From contig VICG01000012.1 in the NCBI GenBank assembly GCA_008692225.1, forward strand, positions 1,116,001 through 1,180,000: a DNA stretch of 64,000 bases, in the 5' to 3' direction. This stretch comes from Monilinia fructicola (lineage: Eukaryota > Ascomycota > Leotiomycetes > Helotiales > Sclerotiniaceae). The position numbers were made by a program, and so were the translations under genes. The notes under the pieces were generated by a model, which was given only the letters and a program-made list of their open reading frames with translations, ran no database searches and had not been told where the DNA came from. Below are positions 24,319 through 35,326 of the stretch, piece after piece (positions within the stretch are counted from its first letter, which is position 1; each line of letters starts with the position of its first letter).

Positions 24319-26038
24319 TCATCCATTGACTGAACGGCGCATTTGGGAGTTTTCAATGTCGATATCGATTTGGCGCTGTATCCCCTTTGCTTCTGTGACT
24401 TTAGCTTGTGAAGAACCTGTTATGGTAGTCATGGAGGTTCCTGTATTCTGTATGCCAGTGCTACCGGACGTGAGTATATCAAGGTTGAAATAACGGGCAT
24501 ACTTTCGATCAGTAGACTTCAAAGCATTCTCTTCGTCGCCTTTATGTGTCTGCCGGGTACGTATTCGCGAGGAAATACTGCTACTCTTTGATTCACGCAA
24601 GGTCGATCTAAAAGACTCAAAAGGAACCGTCATAACTCTGAGGATTCTCCGATATATGGACTGTGTAATCAGATGGTGAGCTACTGCTTTCCTTGCATGC
24701 GAGGACAAAAGCGAGAGCGATCAAACGAATTTCCACGGGTAAAAAAATGGCTTGATGACACTTACATCTTCATGACGCGCTGTATATGCCGCTGCGGGCA
24801 TGCACGCACAAATAACCCCCACTAACATCTCGCTCAATCTAGGCAAGGTGAGCTTTATAGGCCAATCAAGCGGTTTTAGGGCGTTAATTTGTTTCACTCA
24901 CGTTGATATATTCACAGGTATAAGGTGCCAGGTTGTGTCCGCGCTCGCAGTTAGAATATGTCGATAATAAATGCTGCAAATTGAGCAGATACAAGCCCTA
25001 GTGACACAGAATCAGCGAATTAGAACGATTGCAGGAGGAATAATCCTTTACATGACACCAGAAAAGAACATTGACATAACTCCAAACTTTCTTCTGGGAG
25101 ACATCCGAAGCGATGACACTCCTGCCATCGGAAGCACCAGTATGTATAAGTCTAATATAAGTCCTATGGCAGACTGCGGCACTGATAATTGGGTGATATG
25201 CTTCTCGGCCTCAGAAGTCTGGTGTGTTAACCATGACTCTCCGTGTCGAGGTGTTGAAAATACAAACACGATAATGGTCAGGACCGTATACGTTAGGGCT
25301 GTTGTAGCTAATCCGAACCAAGCACAAATTCGAAGCCACTGTAGTTGACTGAAGACCTGCAAATATAAGATGAAGAAACTCGTCTTGAGAAACAGGAAAG
25401 TGAGGGGTGTAAGGACGGTGATGAGGAAGGCTGGCTATAAAATCATTAATGAGTTTTGTACTTCCATCATACCAGTCTAGATCTCCTCCTCGGCGGACTT
25501 TCACTCACAATGAGGAGATCCAAGCTCGATGCTTGCAGAATGCTGATATCCCATTCATGAATCCCAATACGTCCCCTTTGAGCACCTGGGTGTCAATGTT
25601 AGCTACGTTGTTCCCTCGGAAAAGTAAAGAATGGCGTACCCCAGACACACGCAACATAATATGCTACGCATCCGACCTGTAACGCATCAGTTAACAGAGC
25701 ATAGGGAGAGATGAAAACAATTGTCATTACCACACCTAAAACCAAGGTGCCTGCCACTTGATTAATAGTTGGTCAACGAAAGGGGGGCGCTATCTCTACG
25801 AACCATCATCCCACGTAACCTTTTTCATCAAAAAAACTTTGACATAGACTCTATTGATGAAAAATAGGAGCATTATACCTAAAATCACTGAGGTGACAGT
25901 GATTTGGGTGGACCCTTTGCTATGAGGATGTACAAAGTTCGGGCTCACGCCTTCAGGCGGAGGTATTGCAGGGGTGCTACCGAGGAGAGCGAGCACCTCT
26001 GGGGGTAAATTCGTCAAAGAAGGAGTGATCTGAGACAT
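24319..26038 (-). CDS. Fungal rhodopsin-fold (SAT4/PTH11-type) 7TM membrane protein, eight exons
   Basis: Member of the fungal rhodopsin-domain family, which includes PTH11-like receptors; ligand and role are unknown for most. Exons are 26038-25804, 25750-25731, 25676-25640, 25585-25509, 25434-25052, 24997-24902, 24838-24766 and 24660-24319, giving 420 residues. Family marks appear in order: TM1 TSVILGIMLLFFINRVYV, WDDG entering TM2, IGIHEWDI, LKTSFFILYLQVF, the loop before TM6 with GESWL, TTWHLIPVNIST across a splice, and EMLVGVICACMPAAA in TM7, then a Ser/Thr-rich cytosolic tail. There is no CFEM domain. Exon 2 is only 20 bases. The following 54-base intron (25730-25677) is stop-free and a multiple of three, so retention would add 18 residues. 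The extracellular loop after TM4 lacks the cysteines usual in the family. Single-gene models that join fewer exons hit stops. Confidence 0.85.
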
Positions 26039-27160
26039 GAGAAATACCAATAGAGTATTTTGTTGCTTTGGGAAAATTGGCAAACGAAATCAACAGCACA
26101 TCGAAAGGAAGAAAAGAACAATATTTTTGATTGTCAACACGAAGTAAAGATGATATACAAGTGACAGTTGGGGGCAGTGAGCTTTGTGCCATTATTCTGT
26201 AACAACAATCAAGTCATGGTGGTTACAGTCTGACCGGAGGTATTGTGCCATGACTTCGCAGCAGAACATCTTCATCAATGTACTTAATACCAGATCCCCG
26301 AACCACTACTTGTATTAACCGTATTGATGTGAGCAAATGAAGAAATGCACGTCGCTTACCACCAATGAAACCTTTTGCAGAAGGATCTACAACTTCACCA
26401 GACAAAGCATATCAACGTTCTTCCAAGTATGTTGGCTTAATATAGATGACAATGTCAATGCTGCGCTGACAGACATATATCACTCTACGCATTGTAAGCC
26501 TCACCGAGTCGGCCAATCAACTATGATTGGACGATATCCAGCAAGCTAGAGTGGTGCATCAACAATTTCAATTCTTCAAATCATCATCATACACCAGGTA
26601 TCGGCATATATGTATGTGCGTATGTGCGTATGTATGTGTGTATAAAAGTAGAAAATATAAGCACAGAGAGGCACAACATTAACATGAGGCATAAAAACGT
26701 TCTCGAAGCCCAAAATCATCTTTCGATTGATATAAATGTCATGGTTTGTGGATAAATGCACTCCTTGTCAAATGCAACATGCAACATGCAACAACATGCA
26801 TCCTGGCGGCACAATAAACTGTGGCGTGCTTCATGCGTTCAAGCAGCAATTGGTGTAGGACAAACTCGCAACCAGTTTGGATGAACGAGCACACCGATAG
26901 TGAATCTTGATGTCAACAAGAATAATAATAATAATAACATGTTGAGAGAATTGGATTGAACTCTTAAGACTTGTTTCTAGTTTCTAGCACGAGGTAATCA
27001 GTGAATATACACAATAACGCTTGCGAGTTGTGGGGGAGCTGGATGACCAACAAGAACGACCTACAGCCTCACACCTGAAACTATTTATATTTCATGAATC
27101 ATCAGCATTGCATCCTCCCTCTATCATTCGACATTCACCTTGACGCAAATCTTACAATTG
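26039..27160. other. Divergent intergenic region
   Basis: 1.1 kb between the rhodopsin-like gene and the 3-beta-HSD gene. A short GTATGTGC tract lies near 26608-26645 and an AATA repeat near 26920-26937. No gene recognised. Confidence 0.5.
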
Positions 27161-28345
27161 ATGACAATGATGACAACAGCTCAGGAGCTAGGTAGTGGAG
27201 GTGAGCCGCTCAGTGTCCTCGTCATTGGAGGCTGTGGTTTTGTTGGCTATCACCTTGTGTGCCATTTTGTCGAGGATGCAACGTTTTCCATTGTCGCCGC
27301 CGCCAGTCGTTCCGCCCACCAGACCAAAGATCAAGTTAGTGGAGCGAGTTATCACGACCTTGATCTCACCAACGATGGTTCAATTGAGAAGGTGATCAAC
27401 AGTGTAAAGCCCACGGTGGTCGTACACGCCGCATCTCCATCTCCCGTAACCGGAACCCCCAAAGAATACGACAAGGTGACGGTCCAGGGAACGAAAGACC
27501 TTCTCAGAATCGCGAAAAAGTCGAAGGATGTCCGAGCTCTTATTTACACCTCTTCGTCGCTTCTATGCCAAGGCCCACAGCATGTTAACCTTACCGAAGA
27601 ATCCCCACTTGCCGACAGCGATCTCAGAGCTCCCGCGTATGCAAAAGCCAAAGCGCTGGCAGAGAAACTAGTCTTACGTGCCAATGAGCCTCTGCCAACT
27701 GATGAGCTTGCCAAGGAAGCGGTTTCGTGGGAGGGCTACCTCTGCACCGGGGCGCTGAGATTCCCAATAGTCTACGGAACGCACGACTTGGTTTGCATTC
27801 CCGGCGCTCTCAACGCTTTGCAAAAAGGTCAGACGAACGTGATCCTGGGTGATGGCAGCAACCTCTGGAGTTTTTGCAGCGTGGAAAATACAGCCGTCTC
27901 TCACCTTTTGCTCGCACGAGCACTCCTTGACACACACAAGCGAAGATCTTCTCGTCTTCCCGCGGCAGATGGAGAGGCTTTCCATATTCACGATGGCGAA
28001 TCGCGCAGGTTTTGGGACTTTGCAAGAATGGTTTGGGAGCTTGCTGGGCACGCGCCGAAGAACGAGAGAATTTTTCACTTGCCAGCATGGTTCGTCTTGG
28101 GCCTTTCATCGTGCTTGGAATGGCTGTTCTGGGTCTTTACATTTGGCACTAAGCGACCATACCAGTTGGGAAAGCAGCAGGTAGAGTATGCGCTATTTGA
28201 GCATACGTATAGTATAGAAAAGTCGAGGAAGGTGCTCGGGTATGAGCCAAAACAAGATTTCGAGAGGGGTGTCAAGGAGGCTGTGATGTGGTCTCTGGAG
28301 TATGATGGTTGGGCAAAGAGACTCGAGAAAAGAATCTCCAAGTAA
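27161..28345 (+). CDS. 3-beta-hydroxysteroid dehydrogenase/isomerase family reductase
   Basis: NAD(P)-dependent extended short-chain dehydrogenase related to sterol C4-decarboxylase Erg26/NSDHL. The single exon encodes 394 residues from the ATG at 27161. The nucleotide-binding motif GGCGFVG is at residues 23-29, an acidic DLDLT strand follows, HAASPSPV is the family's HxAs/p segment, and the catalytic Tyr-Lys pair is Y160-x3-K164 in AYAKAKALAEK with Ser residues at 131-133. LRFPIVYGTHD and the C-terminal FERGVKEAVMWSLEYDGWA are also typical. A hydrophobic stretch (AWFVLGLSSCLEWLFWVF) could be a membrane helix. It is convergent with a P450 gene 297 bases away and opens a locus of oxidative enzymes, which suggests specialised metabolism rather than ergosterol synthesis. 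That role is inferred from context. Confidence 0.85.
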   Translation: MTMMTTAQELGSGGEPLSVLVIGGCGFVGYHLVCHFVEDATFSIVAAASRSAHQTKDQVSGASYHDLDLTNDGSIEKVINSVKPTVVVHAASPSPVTGTPKEYDKVTVQGTKDLLRIAKKSKDVRALIYTSSSLLCQGPQHVNLTEESPLADSDLRAPAYAKAKALAEKLVLRANEPLPTDELAKEAVSWEGYLCTGALRFPIVYGTHDLVCIPGALNALQKGQTNVILGDGSNLWSFCSVENTAVSHLLLARALLDTHKRRSSRLPAADGEAFHIHDGESRRFWDFARMVWELAGHAPKNERIFHLPAWFVLGLSSCLEWLFWVFTFGTKRPYQLGKQQVEYALFEHTYSIEKSRKVLGYEPKQDFERGVKEAVMWSLEYDGWAKRLEKRISK

Positions 28346-28642
28346 GCGAAAGGGTGGCCTGAATTTTGCATTCTAGTTTTCTTGAATTCATGCCTACTAG
28401 TATTACTTCTCAACTAAAATAACAAGTCAATGGTTTAACCTGATATGTATAACCAATCGTCAATGTTCCAACTTGGTTTGGATATCTAGAAAGAGACAAC
28501 ATCTTTGTGACTTTATAATTTGTCAACTATATGAAAATCTTTGTCCACCATTTCCGCAACTCAGGGCGCATCGCCCAATAGCAAATCTGTCCCTTCAATA
28601 ATGAAATCATGCAGCCCCTCGTGAAAAGGGAAAAGTCTAAAA

Positions 28643-30300
28643 CTACGACTCGAAAGACCATTTCTCCTCTCCTTGATCTTTCCTCGGTGATATGTTGACC
28701 ATGACTTTCCTCCCAGGTGGAGCAATCTGGACTGACATATTGCTCAGATCTTGATCTGGCTCAATCCATATCTTCTCCACCGGCAGTACATCGAACCTCA
28801 TTGCTAGCATTGCGACAAATGCTGCGACCTCAGCCATAGCGAAACCTCGGCCAGGACATAAATTCACACCCCCACCAAAACCTCGGAAAGCATGTCCAGG
28901 AACTTTACCACAAAAGCGATCTGCACGAAATGAGTCTGTAGTCTCACCCCATGTCTCTTTGTCGAAGTGTAATGCTCTATTCGCTATGATCACGACAGAG
29001 TCTTTCTTGAGCAGATACTGACCATTAACGACCATATCTTCCATAATCATGCGTGGCCCCGATCCAGTAGCTCGGAATCGTAAGGCTTCTTGCTGAGTAG
29101 AGAAGAGTAGTGGCGCATCCTTTAGCCTCCGAAGACTTATCTTGCTTTGTAAAACACCGGTCTCCGGTGATTTTTTTGTTGTGGTAATTGCTCTAACCTG
29201 CTTCTGTACTTCTTGTAGAAGATCTGGATCGGAGAATATATGGAATATTGTCCAGAAAGCTGTAGGTACCGTATTCGTCATTATAGCAATGCCATTCACA
29301 CACTCAAACCTAGCGAGATCGTCAGGACTCATCTCGGAAGAAAGAGCCAAATGTCTTGCTTTGACCAGCGATGAGCCAGTCTCTTGAGAATTGTTCGCGA
29401 AGTAATGGCTCATAGCCTCCACTACCACGGCTCTACCATCATAGGCCTTTGAAGCAATGAAACGAGGAAGAAACTTTGTTAGCAAGAGCGTGATGTTATC
29501 ATCAGCGAAGTTCCTACATTATGTTTAGCTGGATCCTGCGGGGTGAGATGTTCGAATGCCACATACCAAAACCCAGCTTCAACCTTTGGATCTCGATATG
29601 GATTCATGGGGCCATAGACACTCTCCGTCGTCGCAACTGTGATTTCATGCTGAACCCACGCCCAAAGATCTTTGCTTGAAGCTTTGTTGCCTACTTCTTT
29701 TTCCAAGTTGTCAAGACGGGCCTTGACAACATCAGCTGCAGCGCAAATCATGTCATCAACTCCACCAAGAGAAGAGATTGATTGCTGTGTAGCCTTCAAT
29801 CCATCTATCAGAAGACTAGGTTTCTCGGACGGAGGCTCCAGATTAGCAACCAGTTTCCTCGATGCATCTTTGCTTAGATCCCCAAGCTCCGCTGTAAACC
29901 GAGCCTCCAGGTACCAAAAAGAAGCTGTCCTGCCCTGTCGTTGAAGAGAGGGCATCAGCTCTGCAGAACCAACAATGTGGACTGTGCCTCCAAACATATA
30001 AATGGAAATGATTGGCGCTTTCCATTTTTGGCTATGCATTTGGAAGTGCGTTTGTCAGCACTCAAATTTGCTGTTACCAAACATTCTGTTCTCTACGAGC
30101 ATGACTCACCAAAGTCTGGTGTAGTACGCACTTCGGTGCCAAAAGAGACCTATAGCATGGCCGATGTATGGAATGATTGCTGGAACTTCTTGGGGTTCCC
30201 GAGGATCTTTGCTAATCCTGCCACGAAAAGTACTGCTTAGAATAAAATACAACACCCATATACTTGCTAGAAGTAGAAAAATCTCGAGGGTGCCCATCAT
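28643..30300 (-). CDS. Cytochrome P450 (CYP7/CYP8-like layout), three exons
   Basis: Haem monooxygenase, substrate unknown. Exons 30300-30110, 30031-29567 and 29513-28643 give 508 residues, full length for a microsomal P450. There is an N-terminal membrane anchor (IFLLLASIWVLYFIL) followed by basic residues and a short proline-containing linker (PREPQEVPAIIPYIGHA). The K-helix ExxR is in EALRFR and the haem-binding loop is FGGGVNLCPGRGFA, with Cys at about residue 438. Val-Asn replace the usual His/Arg before Leu-Cys. I-helix region: NTVPTAFWTIFHIF. Fungal proteins of this look are often labelled 7-alpha-hydroxylase-like, which says little about substrate. It shares a 939-base divergent upstream region with a second, unrelated-subfamily P450. 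Confidence 0.88.
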
Positions 30301-31239
30301 CTTTTGCTCCGGAATGCTTTTCTTTGTTGTTAGATTGACATGAATCTTGATTCAATCGATATAACTCCCCTTAAAGCGTTGCATTCGAGCGATCTTTCGT
30401 CTAATAAATGCCATTACATAATCTTGTGGCTTGCAGCTTCTATTCATAGCTAAAACCCTACTGGTCAGCTAATGTTGCCCGTTTGTACTCCGTACCTTGG
30501 TTGAGATTGGAACATGGAGTGATGGCGTGGCTTACGGTATCACTCTTCCGTGGTACTTCTTTCTTTATACATCGATGCCCGAAGAACGGGCTTCATTACA
30601 CAGTAGGATCCGCTGTCAGCGGCAAATCTCATCCTATGAGAGTCAGCTCTTTTCGGTCTAAATAGTTGTCCGATGGATGCATGTCAGCCACCATGTTTTA
30701 ATTTGGGTAGCAGAGACTGCAAGGCCCTGGCTCTGACCCTGTCACACAAACTCTATTTGCTGCGTCTTTGATCAATGATTACTTTTCTTATTCGCATGCT
30801 ATCAATTTACCCAGATTGAGGTCGCAATCGACAAGAGGTGTGCCCGTTTGTTGGTTGAAGATGACAGCGTTGTTCTACATCTTTATCCAGCTGCCAATGT
30901 TGCATATTTGACGTACTCTGAGGCACAGTACAGTATTGTGTACTCTCAACGTATCATTCTTTACGTATTCAGACTCCTGAATGCGAATAGATCAAGTAAG
31001 CTGTTCTATTTTGTCTTCTCGGGGCAGAATCTTGTGTCTGCCCAGTCAGTACTCGGTTGAAAAGCACAGAGATTCCGACCGCTGTGCCTTATTGTCTCTC
31101 CTAAGTGGAAGATAACTAGTAGTCAAAATGCCATGTATATTCCCTTGAGCAAGAATTTATCGGCCTTGAGTTTTATTGTATGATGAATAGCCTTGATATT
31201 GCAATTAGTATGATTTTAATTACCCTCCCAGACAAGAAA
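30301..31239. other. Divergent upstream region of two P450 genes
   Basis: 939 bases between divergent starts, so both P450 promoters should be here. TACTCCGTA occurs at 30486-30494. No pathway-specific operator could be identified by eye. Confidence 0.5.
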
Positions 31240-33388
31240 ATGCTCGTTCTTCCTGTTTTTGTGACGTTATTATGCCTTGTTTATATCTCCTGCTCATCCC
31301 TGCTCAGTAAAGCTTGCTTTCAGTACCTGGTGCAAGTAAGTCCTCGAAATGTGGATTGAAGCTTTTTGGTCATGAAAGTTCTCTGTGTTGACTATGTCTC
31401 TAGTGTAGGAGACTCTCCTCGGCCATACGAGAAAGGTTTCTGGCATACAGATATCTCTTCAATGGCACATCCATCATAGAAGACAAGTACAGGAAAGTAG
31501 GTTCAACCATAGTTTTATTCTCAAGATCGTTGCGCTAATAAAATCATTTCAGTCAGCTCATGAGCCATTCAAGATCATGACGCCAGAAGGGAAGATCACC
31601 ATGATTACATCTCAGCGCCACATCAGAGAATTGGATAAGGCGCCCAGACATGTGCTGTCTCTTCATGCTGTTGCAAAAAAGGTTCAATGTATAAAACCTT
31701 AGGTATTTCATTCGCTAACCCGGAAAAGTTTCTTCAGCCAAAGTATACTATGCACGGATTTGAGTGGAAAGACCAGCGGGGTATAGAAGGAACCGGTTTC
31801 GTTCGCGCCTTGCGAAGTCTCCTTACGACTCGCTTGCCGCAACTTATCCCCAGTTTAAAGGGAGGGGTACAAGATCAAGTCGCAACTGAGATAAGTAATG
31901 AAAAAGTGCTAAAAAATGGTCAGTTTGATTCAAAAGTCTCTCTCAATAGAGAGCTAATTTTGCGCAGGTTGGCGACGCGTTCCTTTATTTGCGGCTTCGA
32001 AAAGAATGATTACCCGGCTTAATTGCCTAGTTTTCTTTCCTAGAGAATTATGTTAGTGCAATACCTACCTGGTGATTTCGCTTTACCTGGCAACTAACAT
32101 AGCCGTCCGCAATACAGCTGAAGATCCTAGTTTTGTGAAAGCGGCCCTTGAGTTCCCTGAAGACGTTTATTTAGCTGCAGAAACGATACGCATCTTGCCT
32201 CGCAATATTGCACCGTACATTACATTCCATATCTTCCCCTAAGTTGACCTCGGCTAACACTGGATAGTTTTATTGCGAAACTATTGACACACAATCATCG
32301 ATCAACATCAGTCATGTATGAATACCTCTCACCACTTGTAAAACAAAGAATGGAAAATGCAGCTACAGGGTCCGGAGACTACAATGGTATACAAGCAGTA
32401 AGTCAGCCATGGCCGAAGGAGCCTTTTCGTTTCGGCTATATGCAGCGGGCTGCTACCTGCCTCTTCCCTACTTCCACTGGAAATCTGAAAGAAAAGTATC
32501 TAACTCCAGTGTCAGGATGATTGCGTACAATGGCTCATCGATACCATTCCCAAGTCCGAGGTCTGGAGTGTCGATAGACTGGTAGGTGAGATTATGGCAA
32601 TATGGTACGGATCCCTCCACACCCTGGCCATTGTAAGTTACCTCCAGCATCTCTCTCGACCCAACGAAAAGCTCTTCCACTAACCATTTATCATTAGGCC
32701 ACTACATACGCTCTCGTTGACCTGTATTCCCATCCGGAATACTTAGCTTCATTAAAGGCCGAAGTAGACGGCCCCCTATTTGCACGATTTGAAACGACGG
32801 CTACAGGTTTGCCGGAGCTTGATAGCTTCCTCAAAGAATCGGCAAGATTAAGTGCATTCGAGAGCAGTAAGCTTCATTTTGGGCACTCAAATGAATCATG
32901 GTATTGACCTTGCAATAGCTGGGATACGACGCCATGCTCTTGAAGAATTCAAGTTTTCGGATGGCTTACGCATTCCAAAAGGCACGGAGGTGAGCGTTCC
33001 ATACCGCACCATGATGCGGGACGATGAGTACTTTTACAATGCTTTGACATTTGACGGCCGACGATTCTTGAAAAATGTAACTGGGCCAGAGAGTGTCGAA
33101 AAAGATTCATCCATGCTCTCTGAGCCATCAGACTCTTGGCTAGTATGGGGCGCGGGAAGGATCTCGTGGTAAGCTGGACCCTAACTTTGCAGACAGAAGT
33201 GCTGACGAAATGGAAGTCCTGGTAGATTCTACGCTGTCGTAGTCCTGAAGCTCGTTCTCTCGCAAATCCTCACGGGCTACGAGTGTGAATTGGAAGAAAT
33301 CAAGGGGTCGAGATCGGTTCAATGGAGAACGGCTTTGATACCAAAAGCTAGCATCACTTTGAGAATGAGACCTCGAGCAAAGGATTAG
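31240..33388 (+). CDS. Cytochrome P450, ent-kaurene-oxidase-like, eleven exons
   Basis: Fungal haem monooxygenase, substrate unknown. Exons: 31240-31335, 31404-31496, 31553-31681, 31729-31918, 31968-32051, 32103-32214, 32268-32397, 32516-32632, 32698-32866, 32919-33168, 33217-33388. They total 514 codons with every phase consistent and no internal stop, so the gene appears intact despite looking broken in any single frame. N-terminal anchor: VLPVFVTLLCLVYISCS. Recognisable family segments are LFNGTSIIEDKY, LQPKYTMHGFEW, LNCLVFFPREL, ILPRNIAPFIAKLL, MAIWYGSLHTLAIATT (I-helix), ExxR in KESARLSAFES, and WGAGRISCPGRFYA with the haem Cys at about residue 457, created by the last splice. It resembles P450s of fungal diterpene and related pathways. 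The weakest junctions are the GTTCAA donor after exon 3 and the AAG acceptor of exon 11. A TIR element starts 60 bases downstream. Confidence 0.85.
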
Positions 33389-33448
33389 ATGACGTGGTAG
33401 ATAGATCTTGAAATCGAAAGAAATTACAGGAACTGTTTTTGACCCTTC

Positions 33449-34229
33449 CCCTAGAGTACCAGAAATATGGCTATATGCCATATCCGGTTTATGGCATAAT
33501 TCCATATTTAAAATGGTTTTTTGATATATAACATTTGGGAATCTATAGATCTCAGGGTATATAGTATAGGAATAGGAGTTAATACTAATAGTTTATATTT
33601 TATTTTGAGTTTAGTCTATTAATCTTAGTATATTAAGCTAAACTTATTTAAGCATACTATAAGATTTCGGCCTATTTAAATGTATTGCCTTATTTGGGTA
33701 TATTCGAGTATATTACAATTTATAGTATTATCATTGTTATTGTTGTTGTTATTGTTATTATTGGTAGTATTGAAGCTATTCAGAATCTAAAGTGGTTAAT
33801 ACGTTATTAAGGGGGAGGGAGGCATTTTCGAAATAGGGGAATGGAAGCGAGGTAGAAAAAGCAATGCTTTAACGAATAGAATAACTTATTATTTATAAAA
33901 TAATAATAGTATTAATGGTATTAATGGTATTGATAGTATTGATGGTATTGATGGTATTAATGGTATTAATGGTATTGATGGTATTGATGGTATTGATGGT
34001 ATTAATAATGTCAAAGTAAAGTTGAAGAGTCGAAATGGGATTGAGAATGGTATACTAGTATTTGAAGCTATTTTGAAGCTATTTTGAAGTTAATATAATA
34101 TTCTGAAAATTTTTCAATATAGACGCTTTAAAGCTCCTACCACTATATACATAAAATATACGCTATAGTAAGATTTAGGGAGAATTCTACGAATATATGG
34201 CATCTTGCCAGAAAAGTGGTACTCTAGGG
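33449..34229. mobile_element. 781-base TIR element (MITE-like), TTC target duplication
   Basis: The left end CCCTAGAGTACCA (33449-33461) is the exact inverted complement of the right end TGGTACTCTAGGG (34217-34229). Imperfect complementarity continues inward to about 36 bases (GGC..ATGCCATAT shared). The element is flanked by TTC at 33446-33448 and 34230-34232, consistent with a 3-base target duplication of PIF/Harbinger type. The interior is AT-rich, has no transposase frame, and contains a 9-base minisatellite. Family assignment rests only on termini and duplication length. Confidence 0.7.
33911..34004. repeat. 9-base minisatellite ATTRATGGT, about ten units
   Basis: Tandem nine-base units alternating ATTAATGGT and ATTGATGGT inside the TIR element. 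The period of nine keeps one frame open, but there is no start codon or wider ORF, so I treat it as non-coding. Confidence 0.85.
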
Positions 34230-34714
34230 TTCGCAGATTTATTGTAATGCCACTTTGATTAAGGTGAAAGGCTTCCCCCCAAGCATTTCCACCAGCTTGT
34301 GCAAAGAAAGGTATATTGTTGGCGTTAGAATATTGTATCTATTGCAATATATATCAGATGGTTGTTTTGATCAGCGAGATACAGGAAGTTGGATGGACGT
34401 CCACCTGAGCTCATATGGATTCGGTATTTCGGTTTAACGTCGGATGGACTTGTATTAAACTTTTTTTTCTCCACAAGTCCATCTGATCTACATACCATTC
34501 TACTCCGTACTGCCCCGTTGATATTTCAGTACGCCACATCGGATGGATCTGATTATGCTACAGCAGGACCAATATGCATCCACGAGGCTGTGAGCTAATG
34601 AGAAAGATTGTTTTGGTCAAAGAAGCCGGATAAGGGATAATGGTATGATCATCTCATACATATTTATGCTACCCCGTGCAGTTGCTGCTATTTCTTACTC
34701 CCTTTAGGTAGTCA
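34230..34714. other. Intergenic between TIR element and RiPP relic
   Basis: About 480 bases. An imperfect inverted repeat of the 13-mer GGATGGACTTGT type lies at about 34440-34490 around a T-run, and TACTCCGTA at 34501-34509. No gene recognised. Confidence 0.4.
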
Positions 34715-35113
34715 TCATTTGCAAATAGCCTGGTCATCGGCATCTGCTTGTTCTGCACGCTTCATATCCCTCTCAGGAAGTGACCAGGTATAGATGACCC
34801 GATCATCAGCATCTGTACTCTGCTCACGCTTCGTTTTCTCGCTAGACACAAGGACCATGTTTAAACACCCTGATCATCAGCATCCGCAATTTTCGCACGT
34901 TTCACTCTGAATCTAGTTTCGGGGTGTGACCAAGTATAAACAATATGGTCGTCTGCTGCGACTTTTTCGGCTCGCTTGGTGTCTTGATTTGAACCAACCA
35001 GTACGAGTCCTCTCCATGTAGTGCCAGATTATCAAATCACGAAAGTCTGTAGGAATGGCAGATCAGAAAGAGCCGATGGCCAGGAACGCAGAGAGGTGAC
35101 TCTGAAGCTGCAT
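34715..35113 (-). pseudogene. Relic of a kexin-processed, repeat-bearing RiPP precursor (dikaritin/UstA-like layout)
   Basis: On the minus strand an ATG at 35113 begins a short signal-peptide-like start (MQLQSHLSAFLAIGSF), then a stop. Further on come four evenly spaced units. Each begins with a dibasic Lys-Arg (34977-34972, 34902-34897, 34831-34826, 34762-34757), followed by 11 acidic residues of the ADADD type. The first and third end in YTWS, the second in stop-TWS (TAA at 34863-34861 in the Tyr place), and the last in Cys-Lys-stop (TGA 34717-34715). A weaker remnant precedes the first unit. There is a frameshift between units 2 and 3 and stops between the signal and repeats. Fungal precursors cut by Kex2 at KR and cyclised by UstYa-type oxidases (ustiloxin, phomopsin, asperipin) have this layout with an acidic spacer and a Tyr-containing core. 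The identity is inference; the repeat pattern is directly visible. I found no DUF3328/UstYa gene in the window. Confidence 0.65.
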
Positions 35114-35326
35114 TGTGGCTGTTCTCGCAGAGTTCAGTCAACCAGGATAGTGTGATGGTATGAACTCTGGTATGTTGAAGTCATGCATTGCTTCAAAGAT
35201 GCCTGGACCTGAACATGAAAACCCAAGGATACACCACGAGGCGCTGGTTTTCATAGACTTCCTTCGCCTCGAGCCGCTCTATCTATTCCCATTGAGAGAC
35301 GTATCAGGGTTGAATCCCAACGCACT

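Noticed and set aside
33911..34004. Ile-Asn-Gly/Ile-Asp-Gly repeat peptide encoded by the 9-base minisatellite
   Set aside because: No start codon or signal peptide, flanked by stops, and located inside a non-coding TIR element.
34440..34490. Inverted repeat around GGATGGACTTGT and a T-run
   Set aside because: Arms are short and imperfect, with no flanking duplication. It could be a chance hairpin, so it was not called as an element.
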